NCBI RefSeq assembly: GCF_002532045.1
Contig: NZ_NWTG01000002.1
Span: 310,001 to 374,000 of the forward strand
Source: Bradyrhizobium sp. C9
Lineage (GTDB): Bacteria; Pseudomonadota; Alphaproteobacteria; Rhizobiales; Xanthobacteraceae
Reading direction: 5' to 3'
DNA: 64,000 nt
Below are positions 35,955 through 44,413 of this stretch, piece by piece; position 1 is the first letter of the stretch, and the number at the start of each line of letters is the position of its first letter. Both the position numbers and the translations under genes were made by a program. Below the pieces are notes generated by a model that saw nothing but the letters and a program-made list of their open reading frames with translations, did not search any database and was not told the DNA's origin.

Positions 35955-37559
35955 CTTCGGTACAAAACTGGGCACTCCAAAACCTGCCGATTTTGCGCCG
36001 GACGCGGCGACGAGAGTGCGCAAGAGCACGCTTTTCGATCCCGTGATGCGAACTTCTTGCGCGTCCACCTCGATGCGCTGGGCCAGCGCGCGCAGGTGAT
36101 CGCGGCGGTAGCCGCCCTGTTCGGTCCGCATGCGCCGGCGGGCCTGGCTGGCGAAGGCCTTGAGCGCCTGGGGTGTGATGCTCGGCCCAGCCCGATCCAG
36201 CGCACCCTCGCCCCGCTCCGCGTCGGCGCGGGCCTGGTCGCGGATCGACTTCAGCTCGGTTACACGCTCCTTGAGCATCGGGTCTGAGACGTCGGCGATC
36301 CCGTTTTCGATGGCGTCGTATAGCCGCTTGAGTTTGGCTTCCGCTTCGGCCGCACGCTTGCGCAATTCGGCGATATGCGTCGTTCGGCGCTCGGCGCGCT
36401 CCTTCCGGCGATGCAGGACGGCCGATAAGACTTCCTCGAGACGTTTGGGCTGCAAAAGGCGGTGCTCGATGTGCTCGGCTACGACGCTGTCGAGCTTTTC
36501 CATGGGAACGGTGCGGCCTTTGCAGCCGGTCTCGCCCTGCCGGGCCTTGGTCGAGCACGTGTAGTACCTGTACCGTCCACTCTTCCCGGTCCTCAGTGTC
36601 ATCGCGCCGCCGCAGGTGGCGCAAAAGCAGATGCCGGTAAGGAGGGTCGGTCCGCTGACGACGCGCGGCGCGGTCAGCGCCGGGCAGCGCGTCTTGCGCA
36701 GCATCTGCACGGCCTCGAACTCGGCCGCATCGATGATCGGCGGCACCGCCATTTCCACCACCTCGGCGTCCGGTTTGCGCTCGCGGGTCTTCCAAAATTT
36801 GGTGTTGAACCGGTGACGGCCGATGTACGTGGTTCGCGTTAGTACCTTGTGCACGGCATCGACGCCCCAGCGTCCGCCATCGCGCGTTCGGATGCCGGCT
36901 TCGTTCAGATGCTTGGCGATCGATTTGACGCCCATCGACCCGGATGAGCCGCTTCCTTCGCGCGCCAGGCGATAGATCAGCCGCACGGTCTCGGCCTGGA
37001 TAGGATCGATCTCCAGCGTCTTCTTGGTGCGATGGCCGCGCTGCTCACTGGCTTCCACGATACGGTAACCGATCGGCGGCAACGCGCCATTCCAGAAGCC
37101 TTGCCGTGCGTTCTCCTTCATCGCTCGCAGCGTGTGCTTGGCATTCTCCTTGGACTGATATTCGTCGAACAGTGCCATGATTTGGCGGATCATGTTGCTC
37201 ATCGGATCATCGCCGAGTTCCTGCGTGATCGACACCAGCCGCACGCCATTCTTGGCGAGCCGGCGGACATAAAACTCAAGCTGGAACTGGTCGCGGAAGA
37301 AGCGGCTGAAGCTGTGGACCAGGATCACGTCGAACGCCGGCGGCTTGACCGTCGCCGCGTCGATCATGCGCTGGAACTCCGGCCGCCGATCGTCGATCGC
37401 GGACGCTCCGGGCTCGACATAGTCAGCGACGATCTCCCACCCACGAGACGCACAATGAGCCTTCGCCTGGCGGCGCTGATCCGGGATAGAAAGATCGCTG
37501 TCTGCTTGCCGCCCCGTCGAGACCCGCAGGTAGAGAGCCACCCGAACCGTCGCTGCCAT
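35925..37559 (-). CDS. Large serine recombinase (resolvase/invertase-type with recombinase and zinc-ribbon domains)
   Basis: A 544-residue site-specific recombinase. The N-terminal catalytic domain has ALYLRVSTGRQADSDLSI with nucleophile Ser14, and HSFSRFFRDQFQLEFYVRRL. A recombinase domain follows (ENARQGFWNGALPPIGYRI, SIAKHLNEAGIRTRDGG). Next is a zinc ribbon with ICFCATCGGAMTLRTG and a second cysteine pair, then a coiled coil (RKERAERRTTHIAELRKRAAEAEAKL). GGGGG upstream fixes the start at 37559. The final residues WRTRHDSNV and the TGA are read from the antisense of tRNA-Arg, the hallmark of insertion into that tRNA. It would catalyse integration and, with a helper, excision. Confidence 0.92.
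   Translation of the reverse strand: MAATVRVALYLRVSTGRQADSDLSIPDQRRQAKAHCASRGWEIVADYVEPGASAIDDRRPEFQRMIDAATVKPPAFDVILVHSFSRFFRDQFQLEFYVRRLAKNGVRLVSITQELGDDPMSNMIRQIMALFDEYQSKENAKHTLRAMKENARQGFWNGALPPIGYRIVEASEQRGHRTKKTLEIDPIQAETVRLIYRLAREGSGSSGSMGVKSIAKHLNEAGIRTRDGGRWGVDAVHKVLTRTTYIGRHRFNTKFWKTRERKPDAEVVEMAVPPIIDAAEFEAVQMLRKTRCPALTAPRVVSGPTLLTGICFCATCGGAMTLRTGKSGRYRYYTCSTKARQGETGCKGRTVPMEKLDSVVAEHIEHRLLQPKRLEEVLSAVLHRRKERAERRTTHIAELRKRAAEAEAKLKRLYDAIENGIADVSDPMLKERVTELKSIRDQARADAERGEGALDRAGPSITPQALKAFASQARRRMRTEQGGYRRDHLRALAQRIEVDAQEVRITGSKSVLLRTLVAASGAKSAGFGVPSFVPKWRTRHDSNV
35949..35959 (+). repeat. Putative attachment site, tRNA side
   Basis: GCGCCACTTCG: the last bases of the tRNA plus five downstream. 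It is identical to 39430-39440, and the surrounding 14 bases match at 13. Confidence 0.55.
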
Positions 37560-37572
37560 GGTGATTTCCCCC

Positions 37573-37806
37573 TTAGCCGTCTCCAAACAGCTCGTCGAAC
37601 AGGTCGCCGAACCAAGCCTCAAAGACGGCGATCTCGGCTTCAGCAACCGGCACGTCTTCCGGCCAGTCATCCGTCACCGTCCATGTCACCGAAGTGCGCT
37701 TCGCTCCTCGCCGGCTAGGACGCGCGGGCGCCACTGCATAGTCGTAGAGATCGTCGCATTGCACGTTGGTCGACACGCGCCGCTGCGATTCTTGAGAGCG
37801 AGCCAT
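37573..37806 (-). CDS. Small acidic protein encoded just upstream of the recombinase
   Basis: A 77-residue protein: MARSQESQRRVSTNVQCDDL at the start, a basic middle (ARPSRRGAKRTS), then a strongly acidic, aromatic C-terminus (TDDWPEDVPVAEAEIAVFEA followed by WFGDLFDELFGDG). Its stop codon lies 13 bases before the recombinase start, so the two share a transcript. I recognise no family. By position it might be an accessory factor for the recombinase; that is inference only. The frame is open further upstream, but the ATG at 37806 is the last one before the conserved-looking part. Confidence 0.55.
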   Translation of the reverse strand: MARSQESQRRVSTNVQCDDLYDYAVAPARPSRRGAKRTSVTWTVTDDWPEDVPVAEAEIAVFEAWFGDLFDELFGDG

Positions 37807-38456
37807 GGCGCCATTGTGGCAAGCTTGGCCGATCCACTGAACAGCCGAAGCGCGCGCTACATCACGCTGCTGTGCTCCGACCTCGCGCTTCGTCTGCCGG
37901 CTGAGCGCAATCGCGCAGAGCAAGCTATGATCGCATGGCAGCAAAGGCCGGGCCATCGGAGCGCAGTCAAGGCCGCAAGCCGGCGCAGCCGGTCGCGCAA
38001 AGCGCGAGCCTTGACGGCGCACCGTTGGTCCGGCAGCGGTCTCGCATGCGATCATGGCGGGCATCCCGCCGAGCCTGCGCAACACGACGCTACGCTGCGA
38101 ACGATGGCGCTCGGAACGTTGATTTTGAATGCTTTCTCGGTTCGAGCGGCACCAGACCGCTTCATACGGTGCCGCTGCAGTGCCATCTGAAACAATGTGC
38201 AGACAAACACTTAGGACCCCCGACGGCACAGAGCGACACCGTCGCTTTTATCTTGCCGTCCTAATCGGTCGAGATCCGCACTCCAGCTCTTGGCCGGCAA
38301 TGTCAGGTATTGTCGATAGCGGACCAGAAGGCAGACATGGCAATGCCGACGCGAATGACCCACAGGAGACATTCCGGCTCCTTGCGCTCGCAACTGCGGA
38401 GCTCGCATGTCAAGATTAGCGCGGGATTGGAAGCTAGGCGCGAGCGAGAGATTAGT
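37807..38456. other. Element interior without a convincing gene
   Basis: About 650 bases. Several overlapping open frames exist on both strands but none has a recognisable domain or a good ribosome site. CGACGG/CCGTCG at 38221-38244 forms a weak hairpin followed by CTTTTATCTT. This region probably carries the promoters of the two flanking transcription units and may contain a decayed cargo gene. Confidence 0.4.
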
Positions 38457-39134
38457 ATGACCGGTCAAGTCTGGATCAGTGAAGTGATGAGCAACAACGA
38501 GCTCGGCAACAAGCTCGGGCTTCGTCAAAAATGGTTCGGCGAGCCGTGGGAAGCTCCATATGTGAACCATCGCGTCCCGGACACGAGCAAGACGGTGTTC
38601 GCGGCCATTATGAAGCACTACGCCGGCCACACGATGAGGCGAGAAGACATGCCGGAAGCGTCGGCCGTGTACAGCATGTCTCATTTCAAGCGCGCAAAGG
38701 ACATCTTCTTTCTCGGCGGATTCCTCGGCGTGAAAGGCAAGGTCGCCGAGGTGCTTTCCAAGTTCGATTTCGGTGTGGGCGGCGGGCTCGTGCGCCATAC
38801 CATCTACGAGGCGGACCAGAAGACGCCGCTGGCGGGTCCGTTCTACATCATCAATTTCGGGTCGAAGAAGGATTGTTTTCTTCCGGACGCAAGCACCAAC
38901 ATTGGGAAGCCATCAGTCCACCATGAGACGGGCAGAACTCGTTGGTCGCTCGCCTATCTCAAGGACGGCGATATCGCGGTGTCCCCTGCTGCCTTGGTTG
39001 GGGCGGATCTCTGGATGTGTCCCGGCGTGGAGGGGCGCATCTTTATGAGCCATCGCCTCGTCGAGGCGCTGAGGACCGCGCTCATCGATGCGGACTTCGC
39101 TGACTTCAAGCTGCATCGCTGCAGGGTCGTGTGA
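38457..39134 (+). CDS. Imm11-like (DUF1629-type) putative immunity protein
   Basis: A 225-residue protein. The second half matches the pattern of Imm11/DUF1629 proteins. TRWSLAYLKDGDIAVSPAAL is followed by LWMCPGVEGRIFMSHRLVEAL, which resembles the family's 'LWxDP...xFxSxxLxxAL' region, and the C-terminus is DADFADFKLHRCRVV. Imm11 proteins normally neutralise a polymorphic toxin encoded next to them. No toxin or secretion tag is seen here, so the gene is an orphan. The ATG at 38457 follows GAGAGATTAGT. The family call rests on pattern recognition and is moderate. Confidence 0.6.
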   Translation: MTGQVWISEVMSNNELGNKLGLRQKWFGEPWEAPYVNHRVPDTSKTVFAAIMKHYAGHTMRREDMPEASAVYSMSHFKRAKDIFFLGGFLGVKGKVAEVLSKFDFGVGGGLVRHTIYEADQKTPLAGPFYIINFGSKKDCFLPDASTNIGKPSVHHETGRTRWSLAYLKDGDIAVSPAALVGADLWMCPGVEGRIFMSHRLVEALRTALIDADFADFKLHRCRVV

Positions 39135-39429
39135 GAGCTGCGGAGAGGATCGTTGCGGGAGGGCAACCGGGCGATGGCGGGCTGCTATAGTGATCGAACG
39201 CGGATGCTCAGAAATGTCGCCTTCTGGCCCATCGCGCCGTTCCCGGAATTGATCGAAATGGCCGCAATCGGAGGCTAACCGGACGGCCTGCAAAATTGGG
39301 AAGACAGCCGCCCATAAGGGGTAGCACAAGATCGCAGTGCGTCGCTGGTTATCCGGCCGGATCGCTTGGGCGGCCGCTACGTCATAGCGCCACGGCGAAG
39401 CAGTAGTGCCCATCTTCATCGGCCGTGGC

Positions 39430-39440
39430 GCGCCACTTCG
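39430..39440 (+). repeat. Putative attachment site, distal side
   Basis: GCGCCACTTCG, the second copy of 35949-35959, followed immediately by TTTTTT. It lies in the gene-free gap 39135-39512. Confidence 0.55.
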
Positions 39441-39476
39441 TTTTTTCTACCCGATTTGTTGTCCGGCCATGGTACC

Positions 39477-39507
39477 GGCCGATCTGCCGGTTTCCGGCAG
39501 ACCGGCC
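39477..39507. terminator. GC-rich hairpin downstream of the CBS gene
   Basis: TCTGCCGG-TTT-CCGGCAGA is a perfect 8-bp stem, extended to about 14 bp with one mismatch by flanking GGCC. It lies 6 bases beyond the CBS gene stop. There is no T-run. Confidence 0.5.
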
Positions 39508-39512
39508 TCGCC

Positions 39513-39932
39513 TCAATGATGAGCCGACACGCTCTTCATGTATTGGGACATGAGATCGGCACCGGCAAAGTGGCCCACGTCCCCTAGGCTGACCATGCCG
39601 ACCATCCGTTTGCTCTTGTTGATGACAGGCAGCCTGCGGATCTTCAGCGTCTCCATGTGATGCACCGCTTTCGCCAGATCGTCGTCTTCCCGGCAGCAGT
39701 GAATGCCTTCGGTCATCACATCCCGCGCCGTGGCGCGCGCAGAGTTGAAGTTCTTGTTCGCCAGACCTTTGCAGACGAGGTCGCGATCCGTCACCATCCC
39801 GATCAGACGATCGTCTTGCCCGATCGGAATGCAGCCGACGTCGTGCCCTTGCATCAATTTTGCGATTTCGGTGATCGGGGTATCGGGGCTAACCCAATCG
39901 ACACCCTTGTGCATCACGTCCTTGACCTTCAT
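39513..39932 (-). CDS. CBS-domain pair protein
   Basis: A 139-residue cytoplasmic protein made of two CBS domains. The first is MKVKDVMHKGVDWVSPDTPI with CIPIGQDDRLIGMVTDRDLV. The second is RDVMTEGIHCCREDDDLAKA with RRLPVINKSKRMVGMVSLGD. CBS pairs bind adenosine nucleotides and regulate partners. The ATG at 39932 follows GGGAGATCC. The open frame extends upstream without coding character. It is the first gene beyond the putative element. Confidence 0.9.
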   Translation of the reverse strand: MKVKDVMHKGVDWVSPDTPITEIAKLMQGHDVGCIPIGQDDRLIGMVTDRDLVCKGLANKNFNSARATARDVMTEGIHCCREDDDLAKAVHHMETLKIRRLPVINKSKRMVGMVSLGDVGHFAGADLMSQYMKSVSAHH

Positions 39933-40045
39933 GGAGGATCTCCCTTGCAAGGCAGCAGCCCCCTCGCGTGCAACTATACAGCAGATCGGGTGCGACCGCA
40001 TGCGCGCTGCGCCCTGGTCAAGACGCAGCGAGCAGGACGCGATCC

Positions 40046-40858
40046 CTAATTCGGACGCCGCGCCAGGTTCAAGTTCCGGGCCTTGTCCAGATTGCGGGCC
40101 TCGGCCAGCGCCGTCGCGCTCGGCAAGACGGCAGACGCGAGGTCGGTCTCGGTCAAATCGGCGCCCGCGAGATTGGCGCCGGAGAGGTCGGCTCCCGCCA
40201 GGTCGGCCTTGTTGAGGTTGCAGTTCGCCAGATTGGCGTTCTGCAACTGGGCGAATTCGAGATCGGCGCGCGCGAGATTGGCGCCGCTCAAATCCGCATT
40301 GCGGAGATCGGCGGATTTGAGCACGCCACGCATCAGGCCCATCGATTGGTTGCGCATATCGGCGCTCAAATCCGCGCCTGCGAGCTTGGCCCCGATCAGG
40401 CTGGCACCGGATAGATCGGCGGTGATGCGGGCGTCGCTCAGATCGGCGCCGCCAAGCTTGGCGCGCTGCATCTGCGTGCCGAGCAGCGATGCCTTGACGA
40501 AGGACGCCCCCGTCAGATCTGCGTCGATGAGCCAAGCCTGGTTCAGGATGGCCCGATCGAAGCGCGCGGCTCTCAGATTGGACCGATTGAACTTTACGAG
40601 ATGAAGGTTGCCGCCGGAGAAGTCGAGGCCCGAGAGATCGAGGCGCGACAGCCGCTTTGCCTCCAAATCTACAGTATGTCGGTCCCCTTGAGGCGCCATC
40701 TTGAGGAGCGTGTCGACCTCGGCGCGCGTCATCTCCGACGTCGTCATGTCGAGACTGTCGAGGTCGACGCTGCGCAACATGTCCTGCGACATGGCGGCAA
40801 TCGGATCAACGAGCAGCGCCGCCATCGATACAACAACAAACGCGAGACGAAACCGCAT
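40046..40858 (-). CDS. Secreted pentapeptide-repeat protein
   Basis: A 270-residue protein with a signal peptide (MRFRLAFVVVSMAALLVDPIAAMSQ). From about residue 75 to 245 it has runs of A(D/N)LXX pentapeptide repeats, such as LDLSGLDFSGGNL, ADLSDARI and ADLRNADLSGANLARADLEF. These would fold as a right-handed quadrilateral beta-helix. GGAGAG before the ATG at 40858 fixes the start. Periplasmic pentapeptide proteins have no general function. The head region includes DTLLKMAPQGDRHTVDLEAK. Confidence 0.9.
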   Translation of the reverse strand: MRFRLAFVVVSMAALLVDPIAAMSQDMLRSVDLDSLDMTTSEMTRAEVDTLLKMAPQGDRHTVDLEAKRLSRLDLSGLDFSGGNLHLVKFNRSNLRAARFDRAILNQAWLIDADLTGASFVKASLLGTQMQRAKLGGADLSDARITADLSGASLIGAKLAGADLSADMRNQSMGLMRGVLKSADLRNADLSGANLARADLEFAQLQNANLANCNLNKADLAGADLSGANLAGADLTETDLASAVLPSATALAEARNLDKARNLNLARRPN

Positions 40859-41039
40859 CGCCGTCTCTCCGCCTCTAAGGTATCGCCTCTCGCATCTCCG
40901 CACCGGACGCTGCGTGGAGATTCGCTTCCGGCGTCACAGTATGAGACCGGATCACGGTTCGGGCAATGCTCGTGACCGTTTCGTGCGCAGGAACGGGCCT
41001 CGGCAGCGCGACAACCGGTCGATGCGAGCCTGCCGTCTT

Positions 41040-41474
41040 TCAGCTCCGGCTCAGCAGCTGCCAAGTCGACGTCGCATGCGCAATCGGCTCGCCGGACGCG
41101 TTGGAGGCCTGAGACTGCAGGAAGAAGGTCTTCCGGCCGCGCTTCAGGAAGGCCGCGTGACAGGTCACGCGCCCTTCGCGGGCCGCGGCGAGATATTGCA
41201 CCTTCATCTCGAGCGTGGTGCCGGGACCCGCGACGTGGTTGACGAGATGCCCCATCGAGATGTCGAGCGCGGTCGCGAGAACCCCGCCATGCAACGTGCC
41301 TTGCGGATTGAACATGGGCCTCTCGACATCGAACGAGACGATGCACGCCTCGCCTTGGTAGGCGATCTCGAGGCCGAAGAAGCGCGACAGGAAGAACGAA
41401 CCGAATTCCTGCCGCTCGTCTTCGACGGCGCGAAGCATCATCTGCTCGGCGATATCTCTCATGACGACACTCAT
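41040..41474 (-). CDS. PaaI-type thioesterase (hotdog fold)
   Basis: A 144-residue hotdog thioesterase: MFNPQGTLHGGVLATALDISMG carries the conserved HGG motif and the adjacent Asp (split here at residues about 52-73). Strand pattern VEMKVQYLAAAREGRVTCHAAF is followed by KTFFLQSQASNASGEPIAHATSTW in pieces. It probably hydrolyses an acyl-CoA. It begins 13 bases after the stop of the CoA-transferase gene, so it is third in the HAD/CoA-transferase/thioesterase operon. Confidence 0.85.
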   Translation of the reverse strand: MSVVMRDIAEQMMLRAVEDERQEFGSFFLSRFFGLEIAYQGEACIVSFDVERPMFNPQGTLHGGVLATALDISMGHLVNHVAGPGTTLEMKVQYLAAAREGRVTCHAAFLKRGRKTFFLQSQASNASGEPIAHATSTWQLLSRS

Positions 41475-41487
41475 TTGGTCACGATAT

Positions 41488-42726
41488 TCACGTGGGCGAT
41501 CGCACGAAGCTCCGTCCAAAGTCTCCGAACGCGCCTTCGCGGGCGAATCTCTCGAGCCGATCGTCGGTCCAGCCGCGCCATTCCGCAAGCACCTCGCGCG
41601 TGTGTTCGCCGAGCATCGGCGGCGGCGTGGAAGGCGCCGGCGGTTCGTCGCCGAACCGCGTCGGCCGGGCGATGAACCTGACATCCCCCGCCGCTGGATG
41701 GCTGACGCTCTGGACCATGCCGCGCTGCGTGAGTTGCGGCGTCTCGCAGACTTCGCCGACCGACTTGATCGCGCCGCAGGGAATACCGGCCACGGCGAGC
41801 GCCTGCAGCCAATCGGCACGGCTCCTGCGGGCGAAGATGGGAGCGAGGATCGCGACGAGTTCGTTGCGGCTCGCCGCGCGTTTCGGGGCGGTTTCGAAGC
41901 GCGCATCTTCGCGCAGGTCCGGCCGGCCGATGACGTCGCAAAACGCCGTCCAGAACTTGTCGTTCGCGACCCCGACATTGATCCAGCCGTCACTCGCCTC
42001 GAACGGCTCGTACGGGCTGATGGTCGGATGGACGTTGCCCCGGCGCCTCGGGCTTTGTCCCGAGGCGAAATACATGCCGGCGTTGAACGTCAGCAGCGAC
42101 GCCATGGCGTCGAGCATCGAGACGTCGACCCGGCCGCCCTCGCCCGTGCGGCTCTTCCGCATCAAGGCGGCCAGCACCGAATGCGACGCGTACAGGCCGG
42201 TGACGAGATCGGCGATCGAGGTGCCGACCTTGGTCGGCGGCCCCTTGGGATCACCGGTGATGTCCATCACGCCGGATTCGCCTTGCAGGATCAGATCATA
42301 GCCGGGCCGCAAGGCGTCCGCGCCGGTGCGGCCGAACCCCGAGATGCTGCACAGGATGATGTCGCCCTTGCGGGCCCGCAGCGCCTCGAAGCCGAGGCCC
42401 CATTTGTCGAGCGTGCCCGGCCGGAAATTCTCGATCACGACGTCGGCAACGGACGCAAGATCGAGCACCGCGTCGCGCCCCGCCGGCGATTTCAGATCGA
42501 TGGCGCAACTGCGCTTGTTGCGGTTCACCGACAGGAAATACGCGCTCTCGCCGCCGACGAAGGGCGGCCCGTAGCGGCGGCTTTCGTCGCCCTGCCGCGG
42601 ATCCTCGATCTTGACGATGTCGGCACCGAGATCGCCGAGCTGCATCGTGGCAAACGGACCCGAGACCACGCGGCAGAGATCGAGAACCCTGATGCCCGAC
42701 AGCGGCTCGCGATCAGACGACCGCAT
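41488..42726 (-). CDS. CaiB/BaiF family CoA-transferase (family III)
   Basis: A 412-residue enzyme. It has LSGIRVLDLCRVVSGPFATMQLGDLGADIVKIEDP at the start (in pieces), YFLSVNRNKRSCAIDLKSP, ADVVIENFRPGTLDKWGL, and SGFGRTG. GLYASHSVLAALMRKSRTGEG and VDVSMLDAM form the middle. It moves CoA between carboxylic acids. The gene overlaps the dehalogenase gene by 14 bases and precedes the thioesterase. The three together look like a small catabolic unit for an organic acid; the acid is not identified. Confidence 0.9.
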   Translation of the reverse strand: MRSSDREPLSGIRVLDLCRVVSGPFATMQLGDLGADIVKIEDPRQGDESRRYGPPFVGGESAYFLSVNRNKRSCAIDLKSPAGRDAVLDLASVADVVIENFRPGTLDKWGLGFEALRARKGDIILCSISGFGRTGADALRPGYDLILQGESGVMDITGDPKGPPTKVGTSIADLVTGLYASHSVLAALMRKSRTGEGGRVDVSMLDAMASLLTFNAGMYFASGQSPRRRGNVHPTISPYEPFEASDGWINVGVANDKFWTAFCDVIGRPDLREDARFETAPKRAASRNELVAILAPIFARRSRADWLQALAVAGIPCGAIKSVGEVCETPQLTQRGMVQSVSHPAAGDVRFIARPTRFGDEPPAPSTPPPMLGEHTREVLAEWRGWTDDRLERFAREGAFGDFGRSFVRSPT

Positions 42727-43414
42727 CGGCGAGGTCCTTCATCGACGGCACCAGGATGTCGGGCTGGTGCGGCGTGATGCCGAACGGGCGGTTGCGCCGA
42801 TCGATGAAGGCGGTCCGCATGCCGGCGGATTTGGCGCCGATGCAGTCGAAGGCATGATTGGCGACGAACAGCACCTCGGCGGGCTTCACGCCCATGATCT
42901 CGGCCGCCTTGGTGTAGGTCGCGACATGCGGCTTGAACGAATTGGCTTCCGCCACCGAGATCACGCGATCGAACGGGACCTTGTGGTACTGTTTCGCGGT
43001 CTCGAGCATGTCCGGATCGCCGTTCGAGAGCACCACCAGCTTGTATCTGGTTTGCAGCCGCGCCAGCGCCTCCGGCACTTCCGGAAACGGCACCAGCTTC
43101 TCGATCTCGCCGACAAGATAGCGCACCTCGTCCATCGTGTAGTCGATCCTGGCGCGGTCCATCACGTGCGACACCGCGCGATGCCCGATCTCGCGATAGG
43201 GCGTGTGCTCACGATGCAGCAGCGCATCGATCATCGAATTCTCGAAATGGGTGCGGCGCCACCAGGTGACGAAGGAATTCGGATCGCCGTTCCAGCCTTT
43301 CTTCGCGAGGAACGGCGTCGCGATCCTGGTCAGGCCGCCCTGCATGTCGACGACCGTGCCGTACTGGTCGAACATGCAGATCTTCACGTCGCGCTTGATG
43401 GTCTCAAAGCTCAT
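42713..43414 (-). CDS. HAD-superfamily haloacid dehalogenase type II-like enzyme
   Basis: A 233-residue HAD hydrolase of the L-2-haloacid dehalogenase group. The nucleophile Asp16 lies in CMFDQYGTVVD; motif II is LSNGDPDM; the Lys is in SFKPHVATY; and the last acidic motif is FVANHAFDCIGAKSAGM. The pattern FDxYGT is the dehalogenase type II hallmark. It heads the operon with a CoA-transferase and a thioesterase and is divergent from a LysR gene. Activity on halogenated acids is plausible but not proven. Confidence 0.88.
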   Translation of the reverse strand: MSFETIKRDVKICMFDQYGTVVDMQGGLTRIATPFLAKKGWNGDPNSFVTWWRRTHFENSMIDALLHREHTPYREIGHRAVSHVMDRARIDYTMDEVRYLVGEIEKLVPFPEVPEALARLQTRYKLVVLSNGDPDMLETAKQYHKVPFDRVISVAEANSFKPHVATYTKAAEIMGVKPAEVLFVANHAFDCIGAKSAGMRTAFIDRRNRPFGITPHQPDILVPSMKDLADAVV

Positions 43415-43498
43415 TGATGCCTCCTGGGTTCAGGTCGATTGGATACGCGCCGCGCCGCCATAGATGAAATGGATTTGTGATCTCCGACTATTCACGAT

Positions 43499-44413
43499 AT
43501 GAATGATGCCATGAACCTCCGATCCATCGACCTCAATCTGCTCGTCGCGCTGGACGCACTGCTGACCGAACGTCATGTCACCAAGGCGGCCGACCGCGTC
43601 GGTCTCAGTCAACCCGCCATGAGCAACGCGCTCAACCGGTTGCGCGCGATGTTCGAGGACGAACTTCTGGTGCGGACGACAAGCGGGATGAAGCCGACGC
43701 CCCGCGCCACCGAACTGGCGGAGCCGCTGCGCCAGGTGCTGCGCCAGGTCGAGCGGGTGATGGCGAGCGACGCCGGCTTCGATCCGGCCCGGACGGAACG
43801 CACTTTCACGATCAGGATGTCGGATATTCTCGCCTGCCTGCTGCTGCCGCGACTCGCCGCGGCGCGGCCGCCGGATGCGCGGATCTCCTACAACACGATC
43901 CATCTGCCGCCGGCCCTCACGATCGATGCGCTGGAGCGGGACGAGATCGACGTCGCAGTCAGCATGGGACTCGAACACTCCGCATCGATCCGTTCGGAGA
44001 CGCTGCTGCGGGACCGCATGGTCTGCCTGATGCGGAGCGGTCACCAGATCAAGCGCGGCCGGCTGACCTTCGAGCGCTTCATCGCGCAGGAGCACATGAA
44101 GGTCTCGATGAGCCCGGCCGACCTTCGCTTCGTCGACGACGTGCTCGCCGAACGCGGCCACCAGAGACGCATCGTGCTGAATGTGCCGCATTGGCTGGTC
44201 GTGCCTCACGTCTTGAAGAGCACCGATCTGCTCGCAGTGATGCCGCGGCACCTCGCCGCCGTGCTGATGGACGACGGACTGCGAATGGAGGAACTGCCGT
44301 TCGAGTCCGCGCCTTTCGACTGGATGTTGTACTGGCATCGCCGATACGATCAGAGCAATGCCAATAGCTGGCTCCGCGATCGGCTGAGGGCGGCGTGCTC
44401 CGACCTGGGCTAG
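43499..44413 (+). CDS. LysR family transcriptional regulator (NodD/PcpR-like N-terminus)
   Basis: A 304-residue regulator. The HTH is LNLLVALDALLTERHVTKAADRVGLSQPAMSNALNRLR (in two parts, residues 10-48), followed by FEDELLVRTTSGMKPTPRAT and the LysR substrate domain with TFTIRMSDILA and RSETLLRDRMVCL. It is divergent from the dehalogenase gene (85 bases between starts) and convergent with the MFS gene, overlapping it by 4 bases. This suggests that it controls both. Confidence 0.9.
   Translation: MNDAMNLRSIDLNLLVALDALLTERHVTKAADRVGLSQPAMSNALNRLRAMFEDELLVRTTSGMKPTPRATELAEPLRQVLRQVERVMASDAGFDPARTERTFTIRMSDILACLLLPRLAAARPPDARISYNTIHLPPALTIDALERDEIDVAVSMGLEHSASIRSETLLRDRMVCLMRSGHQIKRGRLTFERFIAQEHMKVSMSPADLRFVDDVLAERGHQRRIVLNVPHWLVVPHVLKSTDLLAVMPRHLAAVLMDDGLRMEELPFESAPFDWMLYWHRRYDQSNANSWLRDRLRAACSDLG

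Larger units (their letters stand above)
35949..39440. mobile_element. Candidate integrated element at tRNA-Arg(CCG), about 3.5 kb
   Basis: The element runs from the tRNA 3' end to a second copy of the same 11 bases at 39430-39440. It holds a large serine recombinase (minus strand), a small acidic protein gene, a stretch without a clear gene, and an Imm11-like immunity gene (plus strand). The recombinase uses the tRNA antisense for its last residues and stop. At the far end the repeat GCGCCACTTCG is followed by TTTTTT, which would form a natural terminator for an uninterrupted tRNA gene. 39135-39429 holds no evident gene. The boundaries are inferred. Confidence 0.6.

Noticed and set aside
35860..36795. 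Minus-strand frame of 311 codons overlapping the recombinase and tRNA
   Set aside because: It is a shifted frame of the recombinase gene; the recombinase frame carries all the domain motifs.
39513..40535. Extension of the CBS gene to 340 residues
   Set aside because: The extension overlaps the pentapeptide-repeat gene in another frame and has no coding pattern.
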